34,058 bases of DNA from Ruminococcus sp. (GCA_015066925.1 SVNL01000010.1:1-34058), one strand, 5' to 3'; shown: positions 16,825-25,567, counted from the first letter of the stretch. The notes: generated by a model not told the origin, from the letters alone. Numbers and translations are program-made.

Positions 16825-18318
16825 TCAGATACCGAGATTTTCGGCTACAAATGACATCATATCCGACTTCTCGATAGAAACCTTAAATCTTGCTTCTTTA
16901 TTTTTAAGGTCAGCAAGTGACTGTGGCACAGGATATCCTGAATACTCACAAAGCTTATCAACCATATCGTATTCATCAATAGTTGATTTCTGTCCCTCAA
17001 TAGCTTCAAGAACGCTTGCACTGAATTTATAAGGGCTTGCTGTTGAAGCGATAAGAGTCTTTGTTTTGTCACCTGTTTCGGCTACATAATCATTATAAAC
17101 CTTAACTGCAACAGCAGTATGTGTGTCGCATGTATATGAATACTCATCAAAAATCTTCTTAATAGTAGTCTTAGTAGCCTCGTCATCACAGAAGCCTGCG
17201 CTGAAGTCCTTTTTAAGAAGAGCCTTTATCTCGTCTGTAACTTCATACTTGCCTGTTTCAGCAAGTGCACCGAACCACTCCTTAATCTGAGCGTCATTAC
17301 AGCCTGTAAGCAGATAAAGAAGTCTTTCAAGATTGCTTGAAATAAGAATGTCCATTGACGGAGAAGAAGTAGCATAAAAGCTTCTGTTTCTATCATAAAC
17401 ACCTGTATTTATAAAATCTGTAAGAACGTTATTGATATTTGATGCACAGATAAGCTTATTTACAGGAACACCCATCTGCTTAGCATAATAAGCCGCAAGG
17501 ATATTACCGAAATTACCTGTAGGAACAACAATATTAATCTTCTCACCTGAAGCTATCTGCTGATTTTTAACAAGCTCTGCGTAAGATGAAACATAGTAAA
17601 CAATCTGTGGTACAAGACGTCCCCAGTTGATAGAATTTGCACTTGAGAACATAAGACCGTTATCATCAAGCTTCTGCTTGATTTCATCATTTGTAAAAAT
17701 CATCTTTACACCGTTCTGGCAGTCATCAAAATTACCCTTGATAGCACATACACCAACGTTGTTGCCCTCCTGAGTATTCATCTGACGCTTCTGCATCGGG
17801 CTTACACCCTGCTCAGGATAGAATACCAGAATACTTGTGCCTTCAACATCCTTAAAGCCTTCAAGAGCAGCCTTACCTGTATCACCTGAAGTAGCAACGA
17901 GTATTACAATTTTCTTATCGAGATTAATCTTCTTTGCAGAAGTTGTAAGGAAGTACGGAAGAATCTGAAGAGCCATATCCTTAAATGCACAAGTAGGACC
18001 GTGCCAAAGCTCAAGCATATAAGTACCATCAAAAAGGTGAGAAATTTCAGTAATACTCTCAGACTCAAAATTCTTTGTATTATAAGCATTATCTGTACAG
18101 TAATGGATTTCAGCGTCTGTAAAATCCGTAAGAAACTTACCGAAAACAAAAGCTGCTCTGTCGGCATAGCTTAAATCGGCAAGTGCGTTTATTTCATCAA
18201 GAGAGATTGAAGGAATATTTTCAGGAACGAAAAGTCCGCCCTCAACAGAAATTCCCTGAGTAATAGCCTCAGCAGATGAAACTCTGATATTACTGTTTCT
18301 TGTGCTTTTATAAAACAT
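16825..18318 (-). CDS. thrC: Threonine synthase
   Basis: A 497-aa PLP-dependent enzyme converting O-phosphohomoserine to threonine. The PLP lysine lies in HGPTCAFKD (about residue 113), followed by the phosphate-binding ATSGDTGKAAL loop and the NFGNILAAYYAK motif. Length matches the longer ThrC class. The start at 18318 is preferred: GGAG lies about 8 bases upstream, and the N-terminus MFYKSTR matches the family. A start at 18360 would add 14 unrelated residues. First gene of a two-gene unit with the metallophosphoesterase. Confidence 0.96.
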   Translation of the reverse strand: MFYKSTRNSNIRVSSAEAITQGISVEGGLFVPENIPSISLDEINALADLSYADRAAFVFGKFLTDFTDAEIHYCTDNAYNTKNFESESITEISHLFDGTYMLELWHGPTCAFKDMALQILPYFLTTSAKKINLDKKIVILVATSGDTGKAALEGFKDVEGTSILVFYPEQGVSPMQKRQMNTQEGNNVGVCAIKGNFDDCQNGVKMIFTNDEIKQKLDDNGLMFSSANSINWGRLVPQIVYYVSSYAELVKNQQIASGEKINIVVPTGNFGNILAAYYAKQMGVPVNKLICASNINNVLTDFINTGVYDRNRSFYATSSPSMDILISSNLERLLYLLTGCNDAQIKEWFGALAETGKYEVTDEIKALLKKDFSAGFCDDEATKTTIKKIFDEYSYTCDTHTAVAVKVYNDYVAETGDKTKTLIASTASPYKFSASVLEAIEGQKSTIDEYDMVDKLCEYSGYPVPQSLADLKNKEARFKVSIEKSDMMSFVAENLGI

Positions 18319-18360
18319 AAAAATTCTCCATTCTGCCGCGTGCAATACACCGTTAAACAA

Positions 18361-18383
18361 TATCCAAATGCGGCTTTTGGATA
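18361..18383 (-). promoter_or_regulatory. Leader hairpin upstream of thrC
   Basis: Perfect 8-bp arms, TATCCAAA and TTTGGATA, with a 7-base loop lie in the roughly 75-base thrC leader, downstream of the promoter. No T-run follows, so this is not a terminator. It may act as a small RNA switch or simply stabilise the message. The leader is too short for a standard T-box. Confidence 0.35.
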
Positions 18384-18398
18384 GAAGGTGGAAAAATA

Positions 18399-18427
18399 AT
18401 TATAAATATCGTAAAAACGATAATCAA
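18399..18427 (-). promoter_or_regulatory. Promoter of thrC with palindromic spacer
   Basis: On the minus strand, -35 TTGATT (18422-18427) and -10 TATAAT (18399-18404) are 17 bases apart. The spacer is occupied by the inverted repeat TATCGT-4-ACGATA (18407-18422), a suitable position for a repressor site. The regulator is unknown. Confidence 0.7.
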
Positions 18428-18444
18428 AACAAAAGCTTAAAGCC

Positions 18445-18457
18445 CCTCTTAAAGAGG
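18445..18457 (-). terminator. Weak terminator candidate after yraN
   Basis: On the minus strand a short CCTCTT/AAGAGG palindrome is followed by GGCTTTAAGCTTTTGTTTTG. The stem is short and the T-run interrupted, so termination of the lepB-yraN operon here is uncertain. Confidence 0.3.
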
Positions 18458-18507
18458 TTTATAAGAAATATATGAGCAGATTTACTGCAAACTAATTCGG
18501 TATTGCC

Positions 18508-18885
18508 TTAAAATATAAAAGGCATCCCCGTTGTATCAAATGCATTTTTAATATAATCAATTTTATAGTATTTAACACCATCGAACAGAACTCTTGCTAT
18601 ATCAAATCTCGGTTGCAGGTCAGTTTTATTCTTAACGCAATAGTCGCAGGCTGCCCTTACGATAAGACGCTGTTTACGCTTTGTAACAGCATCAAATCCA
18701 TTTGAAATACCATTAGGCTTGCGGGTTTTAACCTCAACAAAAGCAAGAATTTGACCATCTGAGGCTATAATATCAATTTCTCCGCCCTTTATGCGATAAT
18801 TGCGAAGAACAATTGTATAACCGTGCTTTTCGAGATAGCGGCATACAAGAGCCTCACCTATTTTACCTATCTCATTTTTTTCCAT
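18508..18885 (-). CDS. yraN: YraN family (UPF0102) nuclease-fold protein
   Basis: A 125-aa protein of the YraN family, normal length. The N-terminus has GEALVCRYLEKHGY, followed by the restriction-endonuclease-like core GGEIDIIASDGQILAFVEVKTRK with the acidic and lysine residues of a PD-(D/E)xK-type site. The cellular function is unresolved; a role in DNA repair or recombination is suggested by fold. The start overlaps the end of rnhB by 14 bases, and this neighbourhood is conserved in Firmicutes. Confidence 0.93.
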   Translation of the reverse strand: MEKNEIGKIGEALVCRYLEKHGYTIVLRNYRIKGGEIDIIASDGQILAFVEVKTRKPNGISNGFDAVTKRKQRLIVRAACDYCVKNKTDLQPRFDIARVLFDGVKYYKIDYIKNAFDTTGMPFIF

Positions 18886-19489
18886 TCAAAAGCTTCCTCA
18901 GAAAAGTTTTTCTGTGCACCTCTGACGGACCATATTCGAGAATAAGTTGGTTATGAAGCTTTGTTCCATATCCTTTATGCTTTTCAAAGGCATACTGCGG
19001 ATATTTTTCTGCAATTTCCTTCATATATCTGTCCCTTGCCACCTTTGCAAGAATTGAAGCAGCGGCAATTGAAGCTGAGGTTGCATCGCCCTTGATAACC
19101 GTCTGTGTATGTACTCCATCAATTTCAGGAGATTTATTACCGTCGATAAGAGCAATATCCGGAGTTATATTCAGCCCCTCAACAGCTCTTTTCATGGCAA
19201 GCATAGTAGCCTGAAGAATATTAAGTGTATCAATTTCCTCAACGGAAGCAACAGCAATACAATAAGCCTCTGATTTTTCGATAATTTCATCAAAAAGGAG
19301 CTCCCTTTTCTTTTCGGAAAGCTTTTTACTGTCGTTGACACCCTCAATAACGGCGTCTTTTTTAAGAATAACAGCAGCAGCATAGACATCTCCTGCCAGA
19401 GGACCTCTCCCCGCCTCATCGACGCCACAGATAATACTATAATCATTTCTTACAGCATTATCATATTCATATAATTCAAAATTATCCAT
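18872..19489 (-). CDS. rnhB: Ribonuclease HII
   Basis: A 205-aa RNase HII that cleaves RNA in RNA/DNA hybrids and removes single ribonucleotides from DNA. The signature GVDEAGRGPLAGDV contains the first catalytic Asp24-Glu25 pair. The third acidic residue is in LIDGN, and the substrate-binding segment VIKGDATSASIAAASILAKV is present. Its ATG overlaps the rbgA stop by one base (TAATG), so it is translated in coupling with the GTPase gene. Confidence 0.97.
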   Translation of the reverse strand: MDNFELYEYDNAVRNDYSIICGVDEAGRGPLAGDVYAAAVILKKDAVIEGVNDSKKLSEKKRELLFDEIIEKSEAYCIAVASVEEIDTLNILQATMLAMKRAVEGLNITPDIALIDGNKSPEIDGVHTQTVIKGDATSASIAAASILAKVARDRYMKEIAEKYPQYAFEKHKGYGTKLHNQLILEYGPSEVHRKTFLRKLLNGKK

Positions 19490-20379
19490 TAATTCTCACC
19501 GTCACAAAAGTCATCAGGCTTTTCGAGCGTAATACGTCCCAGCTTTCCTGATCTGTATTCATCAAGAACAGTAATAGCGGCTCTTTCAGTATTAATTTCG
19601 CCGCCTGAAATAAGCATACCTCTTTTACGGCCTACTTTTTCAAGCAAATCGAATCCACTATCATTTTCAGAAATATCTATTTTATATCTTGAAGCAAGCG
19701 TATCGGGATAATTTACCGCCAGATTTGCAAGAAGCTTCATAGCCAATGCCTCAATATCGAGAATGTCATCCTTTATAGCACCTGTAAACGCAAGCTTGCA
19801 AGCAACATTCTGGTCATCAAACTTAGGCCACAGAACCCCCGGCATATCAAGCATTTCTGCACCTTCACCTATTTTTACCCATTGTTTAGTACGAGTAACG
19901 CCCGGTCTGTCCTCAACCTTAGTACGTTTTGACTGAGCCATTTTATTAATAAATGAAGACTTTCCGACATTAGGAATTCCCACAATCATCAATCTGATTG
20001 GACGACCGACCATACCCTGTGCATTTCTTTTTTCAAGAAGCTCATTAAGAACCTTTGATTTGAGTACAGGAAGAAAATTCTTAACACCCTTACCGTTTTT
20101 ACAGTCTACAGCAATAGCCGTAATTCCGATTGATTTAAAATAATCAATCCAGAGTGAAGTAATTTTCTCGTCAGCCATATCACATTTATTAAGAAGAATC
20201 ATTTTAGGTTTACCTGTAGTAAGCCTGTCCATTTCAGGATTTCTGCTGCTCAAAGGAGTGCGTGCGTCGAGAATTTCAACGATACCGTCAACAAGCGAAA
20301 GATTAGACTGAATAAGACGTCTTGTTTTTGCCATATGTCCCGGAAACCATTGAATATCCTTCATTTCAGTATTATCCAC
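19489..20379 (-). CDS. rbgA: Ribosome biogenesis GTPase RbgA (YlqF)
   Basis: A 296-aa circularly permuted GTPase acting in late assembly of the 50S subunit. The motif order is permuted as expected: G4 NKCD (about residue 63) comes before G1 GIPNVGKSS (about 133) and G3 DMPG (about 178). The N-terminal WFPGHMAKTRR motif is typical, and the C-terminal domain is about 90 residues. AAGGAGG lies just before ATG. It stands between lepB and rnhB in the conserved cluster. Confidence 0.96.
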   Translation of the reverse strand: MDNTEMKDIQWFPGHMAKTRRLIQSNLSLVDGIVEILDARTPLSSRNPEMDRLTTGKPKMILLNKCDMADEKITSLWIDYFKSIGITAIAVDCKNGKGVKNFLPVLKSKVLNELLEKRNAQGMVGRPIRLMIVGIPNVGKSSFINKMAQSKRTKVEDRPGVTRTKQWVKIGEGAEMLDMPGVLWPKFDDQNVACKLAFTGAIKDDILDIEALAMKLLANLAVNYPDTLASRYKIDISENDSGFDLLEKVGRKRGMLISGGEINTERAAITVLDEYRSGKLGRITLEKPDDFCDGEN

Positions 20380-20390
20380 AAGGAACCTCC

Positions 20391-21008
20391 TTAACTAATC
20401 AGACCAAATTTTTTAACGGGTGAAATTCTCATAACAGCCTTACCGATAACGCTGTCAACCGAAACAAGACCGATAGACATATCACGGCTATCTCTTGAAA
20501 TTCCTCTGTTATCACCCAACACAAAAACAAAGCCCTCAGGAATTTTGAAAGGGTATTTACCTGTAAATGCGCCTTCATCGAAGTGAGTAAGCCCTGTGAC
20601 ATAAGGCTCGTTAAGCGGTTTTCCGTCAACATATACAAGCCCTTTTTCGAAGTCAATATCAAGAACCTGACCTTCGGTAGCGATAACACGCTTAATAATC
20701 TGTTTACCCAGACCGTTTCTGTATTCAAGCTGACCGTCATCACTGAAAACAACAGACTCCTGACAATCAATTACGATAATATCGCCGAGCGAGTAATCAG
20801 TATCCCACGAATAAACGAGAATACGTTCATCGGGATAAAGTGTCGGAAGCATAGATTCTCCCTTGACAGTAGCCATTCTCAGAACGAAGGTAAAGAACAT
20901 TGTAATAAGGAATGCAGAAATAAAGACTGTTTCGAGAACATCAAGAATTTCGTTTAAAACAGTTTTTTTAGTCAGCTTTTTAGGCATATCTGCATTATTT
21001 TCAATCAT
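20391..21008 (-). CDS. lepB: Signal peptidase I (second of a tandem pair)
   Basis: A 205-aa type I signal peptidase that cleaves secretory signal peptides at the membrane surface. There is one N-terminal membrane segment (about residues 23-46), the catalytic Ser in KGESMLPTL, the catalytic Lys in IIKRVIA, and box E GDNRGISRDSR. The first 20 residues are polar and cytoplasmic. It lies 15 bases downstream of another signal peptidase gene and 11 bases before rbgA. Confidence 0.95.
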   Translation of the reverse strand: MIENNADMPKKLTKKTVLNEILDVLETVFISAFLITMFFTFVLRMATVKGESMLPTLYPDERILVYSWDTDYSLGDIIVIDCQESVVFSDDGQLEYRNGLGKQIIKRVIATEGQVLDIDFEKGLVYVDGKPLNEPYVTGLTHFDEGAFTGKYPFKIPEGFVFVLGDNRGISRDSRDMSIGLVSVDSVIGKAVMRISPVKKFGLIS

Positions 21009-21023
21009 TTAAAAGCCCTCCGA

Positions 21024-21671
21024 TTAATATACGAGACTTTTGAAGCTGAACTTCTTTTTATTGGTTTCAGAATCTTTCTCAGCATACTTCATAATAACCT
21101 TACCATAAACCTGACTTTTCTTAATAAGTCCGATATTAGGATGACGGCTGTCGCAGGAATTATTTCTGTTATCTCCCATTACGAAGTAATATCCCTCAGG
21201 AATTGTAATCGGATATCTGAAGGCACCGTAATCGTTAGTAGTAATAACATTATCAAGGAATTCCTCTTTAAGAACCTTACCGTTTACGATAACCTCGCCT
21301 GTTTCGAAATTAATATTAAGAACATCTCCGCCCTCAGCAATAACTCTTTTGATGATACATTTTTCAAAAGAGCCACCTGATGCTTTAACAACATTCTTAT
21401 TATCGCTCAGAAGATATGAGCAATCGTTGTCGATAACGATAATATCACCGTATGAGAGATCACAGTATACAGTTGACATAAATACCTGATCATCAGGCTT
21501 TAAGGTATTGAGCATAGATGTACCCACAATCTGAACCGGGTGAAGAAAATATGTCATAATCAGAATAACAATAAAAACTGTAATAAAAGTAGATTCAATA
21601 ATATCGAGAAGGTCATCTATAAGCTTATTTTTTTTCTTAGGTTCAGCAACAATAACATTATTATTTTCCAT
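21024..21671 (-). CDS. lepB: Signal peptidase I (first of a tandem pair)
   Basis: A 215-aa type I signal peptidase with all catalytic features: membrane anchor (about residues 26-46), nucleophile Ser in VGTSMLNTL, general-base Lys in IIKRVIAEGG, and GDNRNNSCDSR. Clearly diverged from the next gene, so the two enzymes may differ in substrate preference. A Lys-rich cytoplasmic stretch (EPKKKNK) precedes the anchor. It opens the lepB-lepB-rbgA-rnhB-yraN group; no strong promoter is seen in the short gap after the rplS terminator. Confidence 0.95.
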   Translation of the reverse strand: MENNNVIVAEPKKKNKLIDDLLDIIESTFITVFIVILIMTYFLHPVQIVGTSMLNTLKPDDQVFMSTVYCDLSYGDIIVIDNDCSYLLSDNKNVVKASGGSFEKCIIKRVIAEGGDVLNINFETGEVIVNGKVLKEEFLDNVITTNDYGAFRYPITIPEGYYFVMGDNRNNSCDSRHPNIGLIKKSQVYGKVIMKYAEKDSETNKKKFSFKSLVY

Positions 21672-21764
21672 TTTAACACCATTTCAAGCCATTATCGTAA
21701 AAGCGACAAACAGCTGCCGTACATTTCGGCTGACGGCAAACCGATTTTAAAAACAAACTAATAA

Positions 21765-21789
21765 CAAAAAAGGGACAAAAACGTCCCTT
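21765..21789 (-). terminator. Rho-independent terminator of rplS
   Basis: On the minus strand the 7-bp stem AAGGGAC/GTCCCTT (21783-21789 with 21770-21776) has a 6-base loop and is followed by TTTTTTG. It lies about 65 bases after the rplS stop codon. Confidence 0.88.
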
Positions 21790-21804
21790 AGAAAGCAGGA
21801 GAAT

Positions 21805-21832
21805 GCGTCGGACAGCAAACTGTCCGAAACGC
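21805..21832 (-). other. GC-rich hairpin in the rplS 3' region
   Basis: A 7-bp perfect stem CGGACAG/CTGTCCG with the 4-base loop TTTG on the minus strand is extended by an outer GCGT/ACGC pairing across a 2-base bulge. It precedes the terminator and has no T-run, so it may protect or process the 3' end of the rplS message. Confidence 0.5.
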
Positions 21833-21853
21833 AACAATCCACCTGAAGAAAGA

Positions 21854-22198
21854 TTAGCGAATCTGTTCTTTAACCTTAGCAGCCTTACCAACTCTATCAC
21901 GGAGATAATAAAGCTTAGCTCTGCGAACCTTACCGCATCTTACAATCTCAACCTTGTCTACAACAGGTGAGTGGAGAGGGAAAACTCTCTCAATACCACA
22001 GCCGTGTGCAACACGTCTTACTGTGAATGTTTCGCTGATACCACCGTGCTTCTTAGCAATAACAGTACCTTCAAAGATCTGGATACGGCTCTTATCGCCT
22101 TCCTGAATCTTAACGTGAACCTTTACTGTGTCACCGATGTTGAACTGTGGTGCTTCAGCCTTCAGGCTTGAATCGCTGATCATTTTAAGTGCATCCAT
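21854..22198 (-). CDS. rplS: 50S ribosomal protein L19
   Basis: A 114-aa protein of normal L19 length. Characteristic segments are [34 protein letters not shown], and the C-terminal [21 protein letters not shown]. It sits at the 30S-50S interface. A GGAGG RBS precedes ATG, a strong promoter lies 188 bases upstream, and terminator hairpins follow, so it can be expressed on its own. Confidence 0.98.
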   Translation of the reverse strand: MDALKMISDSSLKAEAPQFNIGDTVKVHVKIQEGDKSRIQIFEGTVIAKKHGGISETFTVRRVAHGCGIERVFPLHSPVVDKVEIVRCGKVRRAKLYYLRDRVGKAAKVKEQIR

Positions 22199-22379
22199 TT
22201 TTCTTCCTCCTAAAATTTCCGAATATTCATACCTGTATTCATCGCATATCGTTTCAGCTAACGAAGGACGAAAAGCTGTATAAACAAATAACTCTTACAG
22301 CGTCAAGGCAGCGGACTATCCGATTTAATGTCTTTCGGCATTAACTCTCATCTGCATACTGCAGACGGACTTCAAATGC
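22199..22379 (-). promoter_or_regulatory. Structured 5' leader of rplS
   Basis: About 180 untranslated bases separate the predicted rplS transcription start and ATG. On the minus strand it contains the hairpins TCTGCA-GTA-TGCAGA and TTAATG-8-CATTAA, and several other GC-containing segments. Ribosomal protein leaders, including ones for L19, are known in Firmicutes and act in autogenous control, so this is a candidate. I cannot confirm a match to the known L19 leader consensus by eye. Confidence 0.45.
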
Positions 22380-22385
22380 TTTTAT

Positions 22386-22414
22386 ATCATACCATATTTC
22401 ATCAAAAAAAGCAA
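22386..22414 (-). promoter_or_regulatory. Promoter of rplS
   Basis: On the minus strand, -35 TTGCTT (22409-22414) and -10 TATGAT (22386-22391) are exactly 17 bases apart, immediately beyond the end of the upstream DUF2344 gene. Confidence 0.75.
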
Positions 22415-22420
22415 GTGTTT

Positions 22421-23074
22421 TTATAAAAATTTTTCACCATCGGAGCAAATTATGCTATTTCGGCAAATTTTAATCAAATCTACGGGATAATTTATCATAT
22501 TTTTAAAGCTGTCAATAAGAAGTGAGGGATTATAGTTAATCTGAGTACCCGCAGGAAGAATAATATTAAAGTTAACGGAATTCTCACTGCATATAAGGTC
22601 TGAAATCTGTATTGACGGTTTAAGGTCAATTTCGCTTATGCCTTTTTTTGTTTTCTTCTGAACGATAATTGAATCCTGTTCAATAAAAGCAGAAAAATCG
22701 TCAAAAAGAGTCTTTGGATTTTCAGAAAACATTTTTATTTCAAATTCTGAATGTGAAATTTCCGTAATTTTGGTTTCAGGAGTATAAGCTGAAATAAATT
22801 CAATTCCCTCAGGCATAACCTCGTTAAGCTTTGAAACTATCTCATCAAAATCGACATGAGAATTAAGATTGAAATCCATAATCTCGCAGTCACTTTCATA
22901 CCCCAGTGAAAGAGCAAGAGCAAAGGTAATATAAGGGTGCGGATTATACCCCTCGGTATACCAGATCGGAAGCCCTGTACGGCGGAAAGCTCTGAGCATA
23001 AATCTGTTAAGGTCGAGATGGGAAATATATTTTGCTCTACCCTTTTTTCTGAATACAGTTCTTATTTTAATCAA
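22421..23074 (-). CDS. TIGR03936 / DUF2344 radical SAM-associated protein
   Basis: A 217-aa protein of the DUF2344 family, recognised by its N-terminus (FRKKGRAKYISHLDLNRFM), the GYNPHPYITFALALSLGYES segment and its partner gene. The biochemical role is not established; it is nearly always encoded immediately downstream of a B12-binding-type radical SAM protein, as here, with an 8-base overlap, so they probably act together, perhaps in RNA modification. No own promoter or terminator is seen. Confidence 0.9.
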   Translation of the reverse strand: MIKIRTVFRKKGRAKYISHLDLNRFMLRAFRRTGLPIWYTEGYNPHPYITFALALSLGYESDCEIMDFNLNSHVDFDEIVSKLNEVMPEGIEFISAYTPETKITEISHSEFEIKMFSENPKTLFDDFSAFIEQDSIIVQKKTKKGISEIDLKPSIQISDLICSENSVNFNIILPAGTQINYNPSLLIDSFKNMINYPVDLIKICRNSIICSDGEKFL

Positions 23075-24908
23075 AGCATCTCACCCCCGTTTCCTTTACA
23101 ACACCGCAAGCCGAGCATTTCTGACGGCAATTCGGAGTAGTTTTTGCCATTCTTGCAGTTTTATCCTCATTAATGAGAAAATCTTTCGAAACGAAATAAT
23201 TGATATGGTCCCAAGGAAGAACTTCATCGTATTCACGGAATCTGTTGGCATAAAACGACGGAGAAATTCCACATTCCTCAAAAGCTTCAAGCCACTTATC
23301 GAATTTAAAATATTCACTCCAGCTATCGAATTTACATCCCTTTTTCCAAGCGGTATAAATAACATCCGAAAGACGTCTGTCACCCTTTGCAAGAACAGCT
23401 TCAAGCAGACTTACATCTGAATTATGCCAGCTCACCTTGATTTTTTTCGTTTTTATCGAGTCGATAAGAAGCTTCTGCTTACGTTCGATTTCAGCTTTTG
23501 TATTCTGTGCTTCAAACTGGAACGGAGTAAACGGCTTCGGAACAAAGGTTGCCGTACTTATTGAAACCTGAACGCCTCTACCCTTAGGACGATTTTCAAT
23601 AGTGTAATACATATCCACAATTTTCTGTGCAAGCTCTGCAATACCTACTATATCCTCATCGGTTTCGGTAGGAAGTCCCATCATAAAATAAAGCTTTACG
23701 GTACTGTAACCGCCCTCAAAAGCAATACGGCATGTATTCATAATTTCTTCTTCTGTAACGTTTTTATTAATTACATCACGAAGTCTTTGAGTTCCTGCTT
23801 CCGGAGCAAATGTAAGTCCGCTTTTACGCACCTTTTTAATTTTTTCGAGAAGCTCCTCGGAAAAATTATCAATTCTCAGTGAAGGAAGAGAAAGATTTAC
23901 ATGCTCATTCTCAGTATAGTCAATGAGCTTTGAAAGCATATTGTTTATATCCGAATGGTCACTTGTACTTAACGAACAAAGTGAAAGCTCATCATATCCT
24001 GTATTCTGACATAAAGCAGTTGACTGCTTACATATGTTGTCAGTTGATTTTTCTCTGAACGGACGATAAATAAATCCTGCCTGACAGAATCTGCATCCTC
24101 TTATACATCCACGGAGAACCTCTACAGATACTCTGTTATGTACGATATCCGTAAAAGGAACAACAAAATTATCCGGATAATATACGCTGTCCATATCCTT
24201 TATATAACGCTTTGTAACAACAGCAGGAGCATTATGTTTTGATGTAACAGAATTAATTGTACCATCCTGATTATACGAAACATCATAAAGTGACGGAACA
24301 TAAGCCCCCTCAATCTGTGAAACGGCTTTAAGGAATTCACTTCTTTTCGCACCTTTTTTCTTATACTCAAGATAAAGGTCCATAATTTCAAGATTTACTT
24401 CTTCACCCTCACCGAGAATTATAATATCAAAGAAATCAGCGAGTGGCTCGGCATTACAAACGCAAGGACCTCCTGCAACAACAAGCGGAGCAATATCCTC
24501 TCCCCTATCCTTAGCCCACACAGGAATTCCTGCAAGGTCAAGCATATTCAGTACATTTGTATAAGAAAGCTCATACTGCATAGTAAATCCGACAAAATCG
24601 AACTCATTTACAGGGTCAAGACTCTCGAGAGCATAAAGAGGAATATCATTTTCACGCATAATATTCTCATAGTCCTCCCAAGGAGCAAAAACTCTTTCGC
24701 ACCAGTAATTCTCACGCTCATTTATAAGAGAATAAAGAATTTTCATTCCCAGATGCGACATACCGATATCATAGCTATCAGGAAAACAGAAAGCAAATCT
24801 TACATCAATTTTTGATTTATCCTTAATCACACTTCCGCATTCACCGCCGATATAACGTGACGGTTTTTGTACAGAAAGCAAATGTTTTTCAATTTTATCT
24901 TTAAGCAT
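23067..24908 (-). CDS. TIGR03960 family B12-binding-type radical SAM protein
   Basis: A 613-aa protein, normal family length. The N-terminal B12-binding-like region (about residues 30-190, VVAGGPCVCNAEP and IILGEGEE) is followed by the radical SAM core with the 4Fe-4S motif CIRGCRFC near residues 266-273. The GLTFAPEAGTQRLRD strand is typical. At the end is a cysteine cluster, CRQKCSACG, perhaps a second metal or Fe-S site. The reaction is unknown; RNA or ribosomal protein modification is a reasonable guess. A GGAGG RBS and a promoter lie upstream. Confidence 0.92.
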   Translation of the reverse strand: MLKDKIEKHLLSVQKPSRYIGGECGSVIKDKSKIDVRFAFCFPDSYDIGMSHLGMKILYSLINERENYWCERVFAPWEDYENIMRENDIPLYALESLDPVNEFDFVGFTMQYELSYTNVLNMLDLAGIPVWAKDRGEDIAPLVVAGGPCVCNAEPLADFFDIIILGEGEEVNLEIMDLYLEYKKKGAKRSEFLKAVSQIEGAYVPSLYDVSYNQDGTINSVTSKHNAPAVVTKRYIKDMDSVYYPDNFVVPFTDIVHNRVSVEVLRGCIRGCRFCQAGFIYRPFREKSTDNICKQSTALCQNTGYDELSLCSLSTSDHSDINNMLSKLIDYTENEHVNLSLPSLRIDNFSEELLEKIKKVRKSGLTFAPEAGTQRLRDVINKNVTEEEIMNTCRIAFEGGYSTVKLYFMMGLPTETDEDIVGIAELAQKIVDMYYTIENRPKGRGVQVSISTATFVPKPFTPFQFEAQNTKAEIERKQKLLIDSIKTKKIKVSWHNSDVSLLEAVLAKGDRRLSDVIYTAWKKGCKFDSWSEYFKFDKWLEAFEECGISPSFYANRFREYDEVLPWDHINYFVSKDFLINEDKTARMAKTTPNCRQKCSACGVVKETGVRCFD

Positions 24909-24938
24909 TTTAATCCTCCAAATGAAACTTCATAATAC

Positions 24939-24967
24939 ATTTTACTATATTTCCGCACATTTCGCAA
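24939..24967 (-). promoter_or_regulatory. Promoter of the radical SAM-DUF2344 operon
   Basis: On the minus strand, -35 TTGCGA (24962-24967) and -10 TAAAAT (24939-24944) are separated by 17 bases, 30 bases before the gene start. Confidence 0.65.
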
Positions 24968-24999
24968 GAGGTTTGCACAAATTTACATTGATTGAAGTT

Positions 25000-25566
25000 T
25001 CAATTCAGTTCACAGACAGAATAAAAGAGAAGAATAAAATTAATAGCATATAACTTACCGCAAAAGAAAAAATGCATTAAATTACATATTATCAGAATAA
25101 GCGCAAGAGATTTTAATAAAGCATAGGGATTACGCATCAAGGAAGTTTTTTCACATAAAGCAAGAAGAATATTTCCTCCGTCAAGTCTTGAAAAAGGAAG
25201 AAGATTGAATACGGCAAGTGCCAGATTGATATACGCAAATTCTTCTGAAAGCGGAAATATCAATACCGAAAAAAAGAAAAATATAAAATTGAATAAAGGT
25301 CCGAACATAAGAATTATTATTTCTTTTATATCCGAAAAGCAAGCTGATTTATCCGAAACAATTTTGATACCCATTGCAGAAAAAGAAACAGCTTTAATCC
25401 TTCCGTCAAAGGAATAAACAGCAATAATATGTCCTGCCTCATGAACCAAACAGGCGCCGAGAAGCAGCATTGCAAGCTCTTTATAAAAAATATTCATCAA
25501 AGCCATAAATGCAAAAAAAGAGAATTCAAAAGTAATTTGAATTCCCGAAATCTTAAAATTAATCAT
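25000..25566 (-). CDS. Site-2 protease family (M50) membrane zinc metalloprotease
   Basis: A 188-aa membrane protein similar in size to compact SpoIVFB-like proteases. The zinc motif HEAGH is at residues 42-46 within a membrane segment, and the second conserved motif LDGG lies near residue 128 in NLLPFSRLDGG. About four to five membrane segments are visible. It would cleave a membrane-embedded substrate, which is unknown. The ATG at 25566 is preferred over GTG at 25578; either start abuts the upstream small membrane protein gene, whose stop ends at 25568, so the two are probably cotranslated partners. Confidence 0.88.
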   Translation of the reverse strand: MINFKISGIQITFEFSFFAFMALMNIFYKELAMLLLGACLVHEAGHIIAVYSFDGRIKAVSFSAMGIKIVSDKSACFSDIKEIIILMFGPLFNFIFFFFSVLIFPLSEEFAYINLALAVFNLLPFSRLDGGNILLALCEKTSLMRNPYALLKSLALILIICNLMHFFFCGKLYAINFILLFYSVCELN

Positions 25567-25567
25567 A

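Noticed and set aside
18319-18398. T-box riboswitch before thrC, because the leader contains a GGTG...CACGCGG stretch
   Set aside because: The leader is only about 75 bases, too short for a normal T-box, and lacks the conserved T-box core and an antiterminator-terminator pair.
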